From Streptomyces xylophagus (GTDB taxonomy: Bacteria > Actinomycetota > Actinomycetes > Streptomycetales > Streptomycetaceae), in assembly GCF_000716435.1 (NCBI RefSeq), contig NZ_JNWO01000014.1:62001-126000 (forward strand): a stretch of 64,000 nucleotides of DNA, written 5' to 3'. A program made the translations under genes and the position numbers. How positions within the stretch are numbered: position 1 is the first letter of the stretch; each line of letters begins with the position of its first letter. The notes below the pieces were generated by a model that was given only the letters and a program-made list of their open reading frames with translations, had not been told where the DNA came from and ran no database searches. Positions 58,498 to 64,000 of this stretch are shown here, piece by piece.

Positions 58498-59642
58498 GAC
58501 CGCAGCCCCATGCTCCGGGCGATCCCGTTGCGCTGGATCTGGCTGGTTCCCCCGGAGATCGTCGCCACGATGGACTCCCGGTAGCGGAAGCTCATCACGC
58601 TCTCGGTCGAGAAGCCGTGCCCGGCACAGACCTGCATCCCGAGCCGGGCGGCCGCGACATAAGTCTCCGAACCCTTCAGTTTGGCCATCGATCCCTCCCG
58701 AGTGCACGGCTTGCCCTGGGCGAGCAGCCAGGCGGCGCGGTACGCGAGCAGCCGGGCGGAGTCGATCTCGGTCTGCAGGTCGGCCATGTCATGGGCGAGG
58801 GCCTGGAAGTTCCCGATCGGACGGCCGAAGGCGTGCCGCGTGCGGGAGTACTCCAGCATCTCGTCCAACGTGGCCTGCGCGGCGCCCAGATATCCCCCGG
58901 TGATGATCACCTTCTCCAGCTCGATGTTGGAGAGCATGACCTTCCAGCCCTCGTCACGCGGTCCGACGAGGTTCTCCTTCGGGACCAGGGCGTCGTTGAA
59001 GAAGACCTCGTTGGTGCCGAGGATGTGCCGGGCCAGCGTCGGCGTCCGCCGCACCTCGACGCCGTCCGTCGCGGGGTCGACGAGCAGCAGACTGATGCCG
59101 CCGTGCTTGGGTTCGCGGGGTCCGGTCCGCACGTAGGTCGCGATGGTCGTGTCGGGCAGACCGCCGCCCGTGCACCACGCCTTCTGCCCGCGGACGAGGA
59201 ACTGGTCGCCATGGTCCTCGGCGGTGGTGCGCAGGGCGGCGGCGTCGGACCCGCTGTCCGGCTCGCTGAGGCCTACGGCGAGCCGGTGGCGCCCCGTCAT
59301 CACCTGCTGACGGATGAAGTCGCGTTGCGCCTCGTTGCCCCACCGGAACACGGTGATCCCCGGGATGAGCACGCCGATGTAGCACATGGCGACGTCGAAG
59401 CTGGCCCGCCCCAACTCCTCCGCGATCAGGATGAGTTCGAGCGGACTGCCGCCGTCGCCGCCCTCCTCCTCACTGAACGGGAGGGAGAACCACCCCAGAT
59501 CCGCCATGCCGCGGAACAGCTCGGGCGGCACGATGCCCTCCTCGTCCCACCGCTTGGCCTTCTCGGCCGGGCACACGTCGGCGACGAACTGCCGTGCCGT
59601 CGCGCGCAACAGGTCCTGCTCGTCGGTCAGCCCGAAGTCCAC
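58491..59642 (-). CDS. Acyl-CoA dehydrogenase
   Basis: A 383-residue dehydrogenase: LPFSEEEGGDGGSPLELILIAEELG, LSEPDSGSDAAAL, GQKAWCTGGGLPDTTI, LARHILGTNEVFF, and C-terminal ISGGTSQIQRNGIARSMG. The conserved S-E-P-D-S-GSD loop is intact. It is the last cluster gene on the right and is transcribed toward the left from site n. Unpaired with any neighbour of the HGGIGFTWEH type, so it may act alone or join the 30108 protein. Confidence 0.92.
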   Translation of the reverse strand: MDFGLTDEQDLLRATARQFVADVCPAEKAKRWDEEGIVPPELFRGMADLGWFSLPFSEEEGGDGGSPLELILIAEELGRASFDVAMCYIGVLIPGITVFRWGNEAQRDFIRQQVMTGRHRLAVGLSEPDSGSDAAALRTTAEDHGDQFLVRGQKAWCTGGGLPDTTIATYVRTGPREPKHGGISLLLVDPATDGVEVRRTPTLARHILGTNEVFFNDALVPKENLVGPRDEGWKVMLSNIELEKVIITGGYLGAAQATLDEMLEYSRTRHAFGRPIGNFQALAHDMADLQTEIDSARLLAYRAAWLLAQGKPCTREGSMAKLKGSETYVAAARLGMQVCAGHGFSTESVMSFRYRESIVATISGGTSQIQRNGIARSMGLRSY

Positions 59643-59665
59643 GGCCGCTCCTCGCCCTCACTAGG

Positions 59666-59695
59666 CTATTCATCTAGCTAATTATTCTATGTTAG
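59666..59695 (-). promoter_or_regulatory. AT-rich promoter/operator element at the right edge of the cluster (site n)
   Basis: CTATTCATCTAGCTAATTATTCTATG upstream of the dehydrogenase at 58491. On the other strand it reads TAGCTAGATGAATAG, sharing TAGCTAGATGAAT with site c at 12303-12317. The rightmost copy of the cluster-wide element. Confidence 0.55.
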
Positions 59696-59947
59696 CGGAT
59701 AGGGCGGCCCAGCCGGAATGCACCGACCGCCACCCGCACCGAGAGCCGACTCACTTCGGCCCCGCGTTCCGACACAGCGGGCCCACCCGCCCGAGCCCGG
59801 GATGAAGGGGGAGCCGTCGAAGGCGGGGCCACGCGTACGACGCCGCACACGGCCTGCGTGAACACCCTGCGCCGCGCCGACACGAGCGACGCGAACGGGC
59901 CCACCAATGCACGCTTCCGCTCGTCCGCACGCTCGAGGACCTCGTCA

Positions 59948-60197
59948 CGGACCAAGCCGTCCACTCCAGTACCCGGGCCGGCTTCGGCGGGAGAACGAGA
60001 CCAGATGCAACTGCCCGGCATCGGCGGTCACCGCCAGGTCCATCACGGGCAGCTGGCCCGCGTCCGGGCCGTGGTAGTCGCCGAGAGGGATCACCAGCTC
60101 CGCCGCCTGCGGGGTGTGCGTTGGTCATCCGGCGGCGGTCGTCGGCGTCGAACAGGTGGAGAAAGCGCCCGATGGGCGTTCCGGCCGCACGAGCCAC
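59948..60197 (-). pseudogene. Fragment of a lantibiotic dehydratase (LanB)-like gene, frameshifted
   Basis: On the minus strand, GRFLHLFDADDRRRMTNAHP (one frame, ending near 60110) passes into TPQAAELVIPLGDYHGPDAG-QLPVMDLAVTADAGQLHLVS in a second frame bounded by stops at 59945 and 60125. The second block resembles the N-terminal part of Lant_dehydr_N proteins (ELxxxLGDxDxGxLPLxDLAVxADxxxLxLVS). It has no start or remaining domain, so it is a decayed remnant. Most of the 691-base gap 59698-60388 is noncoding. Confidence 0.45.
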
Positions 60198-60339
60198 CCG
60201 ACGACGTGCAGCGTGAACTCCCCTTTACGCAAACGCGCGTGTAACGATCCGCAGGGTGAGCGTGAGTTTCTGGCGGCTCACTGGCACCGCTCGGCTGGAT
60301 TCACAGCCCCGGGCAAGGCCGGCCCCGGCCAGGTACCAC

Positions 60340-60370
60340 AGGACAGCTGTCTCTCGCGAGGCAGCTGTCC
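60340..60370 (-). terminator. Hairpin downstream of the small secreted-protein gene
   Basis: GGACAGCTG (60341-60349) and CAGCTGTCC (60362-60370) with a 12-base loop, about 20 bases after the secreted-protein stop on the minus strand. The stem extends by four more pairs with a one-base bulge. Confidence 0.6.
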
Positions 60371-60388
60371 GTGGAGCGCGGCTATGCC

Positions 60389-60859
60389 CTACTGCTCGAG
60401 CCAATGCGTGGCCTCGTAACCGATGTTGGGTGAACTCGTGCATGTGCTGAAAGTGGAGACCTCGTACCAGCCACCCCAGGTGTTGGTCGCGTAGTCAAGA
60501 TAACTGCAGTAAGAACTACTCGTCGTAACGACTTTTATGGCTTTCCCAATGTTCTGAGCATTCGTGGAAACGCCGTCGTAGATGTCATAACCAAGTGCGA
60601 CATACGAGGCGCGGCCGTTGCCCGGCATCTCGTACCACTTGTCAGCAGTCTGCCATGTGTGCCAAATACTGCCGGACGGCGCGACGCCGAAGCATTCACT
60701 TTCGCCTCGGTCCCAGTCCACCAGGAGAAGCCAGTTGTCGTTGAAGTTTCCCACTTTCCCGTAGCAGGTGCGCTCCACGGCCGAAGCGGGGGATGCGAGA
60801 GTGCCCAAAAGGGCCGCCAGTGCAACGGCGAGGACGAACGGCAGGCGAAGTACCTTCAC
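60389..60859 (-). CDS. Small secreted protein of unknown function
   Basis: A 156-residue protein with a typical signal peptide (KVLRLPFVLAVALAALLG, cleavage probably after ASA at residue 27). The mature part has several Cys (for example TCYGKVG, ECFGV, CSYLDY, STCTSS) that may form disulfides, and aromatic-rich segments (WHTWQTADKWYEM). No family recognised. GTG start after GGGAGAA. Base composition is noticeably more AT-rich than in the catabolic genes, suggesting different origin. A structural or protease-inhibitor-like exported role is possible but not supported by motif. Confidence 0.75.
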   Translation of the reverse strand: MKVLRLPFVLAVALAALLGTLASPASAVERTCYGKVGNFNDNWLLLVDWDRGESECFGVAPSGSIWHTWQTADKWYEMPGNGRASYVALGYDIYDGVSTNAQNIGKAIKVVTTSSSYCSYLDYATNTWGGWYEVSTFSTCTSSPNIGYEATHWLEQ

Positions 60860-61474
60860 GTGTTTCTCCCGTATTCGGAAACCACGGACACGGCTTCTGG
60901 TCGTCTTATGGTCGTCGATCCGAGTGCACGCCAGACAGTAACGGCAGACACCCCAACAAAAATCGAACGAGAAATGAACAGACTCACCCCAAGTCGCCCA
61001 CCGGGTCCCGGCGTTCGACTTCGGCCGGTCATACCTACGACGGAATGGCGGCCGCCCCGCGCGACGTCGAACTCGACGTCGTCCACGAAGGAGCCCTGCT
61101 GGGCAACGTGACGACCCGCACTGGGCCTCGATCAAGACTCCCCGGGAGGGAGGCTTCTTTGGCGGTGCCGGCACCGTGAGGCAGTCGCGGACGGTGACGG
61201 GAAGCCGCTGTGTGGCTTTCCGGCCCGGGAGGTGGATCACGCCGGAAAGATGAACCTGGACGTACGCACGTCGTAGGTCATTCCCGGCTTCGCTGTCTTC
61301 GGCCGCCGAACGCCGGGCTCCGCGGCCGAAGACGGCGTTCGGCGCGCCGCAGTGCGACCGACGCCCGATACTTCATGCGGTATGTCCCTGTGGACGCGTT
61401 GCGCCGCCGTACCGATGGCCGGGGCGGCACGGCGCACGGTGACGACGCGACGGTGCTCGGTGAGAAGCCGGCAA
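60860..61474. other. Noncoding gap containing interleaved inverted repeats
   Basis: No convincing gene was found. At 61296-61342 there is an unusual A-B-A'-B' arrangement: TCTTCGGCCG, CCGAACGCCG, 7 bases, CGGCCGAAGA, CGGCGTTCGG. Each 10-bp arm has an exact reverse complement, but the pairs are interleaved, so two mutually exclusive hairpins could form. Confidence 0.6.
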
Positions 61475-61690
61475 AGTCTTTGTGTCTGCTGGTTGTTGAT
61501 CCCTCCGTAGGCCGCGCCGAAGAGCAGCAGGACGAGGCCGAGGGTGCTTGCGGAGGCGCCGGCCTGGTGCTTGATGGCGGGGATGCGGACGACCCAGCCG
61601 GCGAAGACGAAGCCGTCGAGGGCGAAGAACGCGGTGAGGGTGACGCGGAGTGAGTCGAACGCGAACGGGAGCAGTCGCCCGACATCTCGT
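61475..61690 (-). pseudogene. Truncated MFS transporter fragment
   Basis: The minus strand reads LPFAFDSLRVTLTAFFALDG-FVFAGWVVRIPAIKHQAG-ASASTLGLVLLLFGAAYGG, the first membrane helix and loop of an MFS transporter, without a plausible start and with no further helices. The 112 bases 61533-61644 match 63887-63998 in inverted orientation at 108 positions, so it is a duplicated fragment of the gene entering at the right edge. Confidence 0.7.
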
Positions 61691-61835
61691 CGACCAGGGT
61701 GTGGGTGAGGCGTCCTGAACAGCCCACTGGGGGGAACGGAAGTGTGGGAAACCCTGAACGTAGGCCACCGCTCGGCTAGCCTCGTGACTCCTTGGGGCCG
61801 AACTGACGTACGGCGCACATCACTTCGGGGGTTCC

Positions 61836-63623
61836 TTGTCAGAACAGCGGCCGATGTCACCGGACTTGGCAACGAACGAGGCCGCCGCACTGCGGCAGAC
61901 CGGTGCCTCACCCCTACGCCTCGGCGACCCGGACCGCATCGGCCCCTATGTGCCACTGGCACTGCTCGGTAGCGGCGGTATGGGTCGGGTCTATCTCGCA
62001 CGTCCGGCGGACGGCGGTCCCGGTCTGGCCGCGGTGAAAGTGATCAGGCCGGAGTACGCGGACGATCCTGGCTTCCGGCGCCGGTTCGAGCGTGAAGCGT
62101 CGGTGCACGAACAGGTCAGCACGTCGCACACACCGAGACTGTGCGGCACGGGCTTCCAGGACGAGTTGCTGTGGATGGCCACCGAGTACCTCCCGGGGCT
62201 CGATCTCGCGCATGCCGTACGTGAGCACGGCGCCCTGGAGACGGCCGCGGTCTGGCGTCTGGTGGCGGAGCTGGGGCAGGCGCTGGCAGACCTCGCGGTC
62301 ACGGGGATCGTGCACCGGGATCTGAAGCCGTCCAACGTGCTGTTGTCCGTCGGGGGCGCGCATGTGATCGACTTCGGCATTTCGAAGGCCATGGATGCCA
62401 GCACGATCACCGGCACGGGTGTCCGGGTGGGAACTCCGGCCTACATGTCGCCGGAACACTTGAGGACCGGCAGATCCGACACGGCGTCGGACGTGTTCTC
62501 ACTCGCCGGGACCCTGGTGTATGCGGCGGCGGGGCGTGCCCCGTTCGGCGACGGTACGGGAGTCGACGTGATGCACCGGGTGGCGTTCGAAGAGCCGGAT
62601 CCCGAGCTGATCGCCGAGATCTCGACTGCGGACGCGGCACTCGGCTCGCTGCTGACCGCCTGCCTGGCCAAAGAGCCCGAACGGCGGCCCACAGGGCAGG
62701 ACTTGATCATTGCCGCCGGGGAACGCACCGAAACGACCGTGTGGCCCGAGCCGCTCGCCGGCCAACTGCTGGCCCGGCAGCGGGCGTACGAGGTGCTCTA
62801 CCGCCTCCCTGTCGCGTCGCATGCCCGATTAGGGTCTCCGGACGAACGGCCGATGGCGATGGCGATGCCGCCGGCACCGGCCGGGCAGGGCGGCCGACCT
62901 GGTCCGCCCGTTCTCGAACCACCGGTGGTGGCCGCCGACGCCGCCTCCGCGACACCATCGGCACGTCCCCAGGAGAGCAAGGTCCGCACCTGGGCACGGA
63001 GGAAATCGGCACGGGCCGTCGCCGTAGGCATCGCCGTCTGCGCGGTGACCGCAGGGGGCTTCATGCTCAGTCGCCATGACCCCCCGCCCACCGCTTCCGC
63101 CCCGGGATCCGCTTCGACAACCGACCGCACCGTGCCCGGCGGCACCGTCTTGTCACCCATACCCGGGGCCTCGGACGTGAGGGCTGCGTCCGGCAAGAGC
63201 GTCGACGGCGCCGCGCACCCGAACGGCGCGGCCACGAACCCCGGGGATTCCGGCTCCGCCGCACCGGGAGTGCACGGCACTCCCTCCGCTCCCGCTGCCG
63301 ATCCCAGCGCCTCGGCCACCGCGACTCCCTCGTCGTCCCCGAGCAGTCCACCCACCACCGGGCCCGCGACCCCGGCCTGGATCTCGGACTGCACGTACTA
63401 CAACGGCAACGGACGCACGCGCCTGGGAGAGAGCGGCAAACGTGTGCTGCAGGTGCAGTGCATGCTGACGAAGCGCGGGTACGACGTCGGGAGCGCAGGC
63501 GTGGACGGCGACTTCGGTGCCGGAACCGAGTCCGCGGTGCGGAGCTTCCAGAGCGACAAACTGCTGGACGCCGACGGCATCGTGGGCCACGAGACCTGGC
63601 TCGCCCTGCGCAGCACGGAGTGA
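61836..63623 (+). CDS. Membrane Ser/Thr protein kinase with extracellular peptidoglycan-binding domain
   Basis: A 595-residue eukaryote-type kinase. LLGSGGMGRVYLA is the glycine loop, Lys68 in AAVKVI, HRDLKPSN with Asp162, DFG at 179-181, GTPAYMSPE after it. Residues about 393-411 form a single transmembrane helix (AVAVGIAVCAVTAGGFML). A Ser/Thr/Pro/Ala-rich linker follows, then a C-terminal peptidoglycan-binding-like domain from about 521 (CMLTKRGYDVGSAGVDGDFGAGTESAVRSFQ). It probably senses the cell wall, as PASTA kinases do with a different domain. TTG at 61836 or ATG at 61854 is the start. Confidence 0.9.
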   Translation: MSEQRPMSPDLATNEAAALRQTGASPLRLGDPDRIGPYVPLALLGSGGMGRVYLARPADGGPGLAAVKVIRPEYADDPGFRRRFEREASVHEQVSTSHTPRLCGTGFQDELLWMATEYLPGLDLAHAVREHGALETAAVWRLVAELGQALADLAVTGIVHRDLKPSNVLLSVGGAHVIDFGISKAMDASTITGTGVRVGTPAYMSPEHLRTGRSDTASDVFSLAGTLVYAAAGRAPFGDGTGVDVMHRVAFEEPDPELIAEISTADAALGSLLTACLAKEPERRPTGQDLIIAAGERTETTVWPEPLAGQLLARQRAYEVLYRLPVASHARLGSPDERPMAMAMPPAPAGQGGRPGPPVLEPPVVAADAASATPSARPQESKVRTWARRKSARAVAVGIAVCAVTAGGFMLSRHDPPPTASAPGSASTTDRTVPGGTVLSPIPGASDVRAASGKSVDGAAHPNGAATNPGDSGSAAPGVHGTPSAPAADPSASATATPSSSPSSPPTTGPATPAWISDCTYYNGNGRTRLGESGKRVLQVQCMLTKRGYDVGSAGVDGDFGAGTESAVRSFQSDKLLDADGIVGHETWLALRSTE

Positions 63624-63814
63624 TGCACTTGCCCCGCCCGCCGCGATGTCCGACCCTGCGGCTCGGTCGCCGCATCCGACCCGGGCGACACGGCCTTCGA
63701 GTGTCTCCGGAACGGCACCCCCGACGAACCGCGCGCGGTAGTGCGCTGTCCGCGGCACCCGACCGGCCGGCTCCCGCCCTTGCCCCAGCAACAGCACCCA
63801 CCTAACCTGACTTT

Positions 63815-64000
63815 GTGCCGCAAATAAACAAACCACGAACGCACAACGCCGTGCCAGGCACCCCCACCAACCTCACCCGGCTCCGGATCACCCTCACCGC
63901 GTTCTTCGCCCTCGACGGCTTCGTCTTCGCCGGCTGGGTCGTCCGTATCCCCGCCATCAAGCACCAGACCGGCGCCTCCGCCAGCACCCTCGGCCTCGCG
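63815..64000 (+). CDS. MFS transporter (N-terminal part, cut by the window edge)
   Basis: Opens in-frame as MPQINKPRTHNAVPG, then LTRLRITLTAFFALDGFVFAG and VVRIPAIKHQTGASASTLGL, the first helix and loop of a major-facilitator transporter. GTG at 63815 or 63851 is the start; TAACCT at 63803 just upstream may be a -10 box of a leaderless transcript. The coding end lies beyond the window. Its first 112 bases are duplicated in inverted orientation at 61533-61644. The 191 bases 63624-63814 before it show no gene. Confidence 0.8.
   Translation, partial: MPQINKPRTHNAVPGTPTNLTRLRITLTAFFALDGFVFAGWVVRIPAIKHQTGASASTLGLA

Noticed and set aside
1..59650. Cholesterol-degradation locus
   Set aside because: Individual families fit, but no cholesterol oxidase, KstD, Hsa or Ipd genes and no Mce importer are visible, so the specific name is not supported.
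59751..60021. Two minus-strand frames right of the cluster considered as genes
   Set aside because: Codon third positions lack the local bias and no start signal is visible; the only recognisable part is the short lantibiotic-dehydratase-like fragment.
63624..63814. Small gene between the kinase and the MFS gene
   Set aside because: Only short frames without ribosome sites or recognisable residues; treated as intergenic.

Overview
The window is high-GC DNA (about 70 percent by eye) with many GTG starts, purine-rich ribosome sites and GC-biased third codon positions. With F420-type (luciferase-fold) oxidoreductases, FadR-type GntR regulators and a transmembrane Ser/Thr kinase, it points to a Streptomyces or close relative. 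No rRNA, tRNA, CRISPR array or complete insertion sequence was seen.

Positions 1 to about 59,650 form one continuous acyl-CoA catabolic supercluster. The left end has a solute-binding lipoprotein (cut by the window edge), divergent from a single-chain LivH-LivM-LivG ABC importer. Then come about a dozen short, mostly divergent transcription units holding: nine acyl-CoA dehydrogenases, six crotonase-fold hydratases/isomerases, six SDR dehydrogenases, three MaoC-type hotdog proteins, two PaaI-type hotdog proteins, four thiolase-like proteins, one HMG-CoA-synthase-like protein, three DUF35 Zn-ribbon/OB modules (one fused to the HMGS-like protein), three acyl-CoA ligases plus one truncated ligase-like protein, two CaiB-type CoA transferases, an aldehyde dehydrogenase, two luciferase-fold F420-type oxidoreductases, two ACMSD-like amidohydrolases, a dedicated electron-transfer flavoprotein (etfBA), a GNAT/CoA-synthetase fusion and two FadR-type GntR regulators. 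Side genes are a SnoaL-like, a DUF2889, a DoxX, a serine-hydrolase-like and a GH1-like protein.

Read as a pathway: a carboxylic acid or cyclic compound is imported, activated by CoA ligase or CoA transferase, and shortened by acyl-CoA dehydrogenase, hydratase, SDR and thiolase or retro-aldolase steps, with electrons drained through EtfBA. The thiolase-like plus DUF35 modules and paired dehydrogenases resemble steroid side-chain catabolism. However, the ring-attacking oxygenases of known steroid pathways are absent here, so the substrate is unknown; a steroid, terpenoid or other alicyclic acid is an inference.

Nearly every promoter region carries an AT-rich element of the form TAGnTAnnnnAT, sometimes as a perfect inverted repeat. 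This suggests one regulon, probably controlled by one or both local GntR proteins.

Right of 59.7 kb the character changes: a broken lantibiotic-dehydratase fragment, a small secreted protein of lower GC, a truncated MFS fragment, a Ser/Thr kinase with an extracellular peptidoglycan-binding domain, and the start of an MFS transporter whose first codons duplicate the truncated fragment in inverted orientation. This looks like the edge of the catabolic island.
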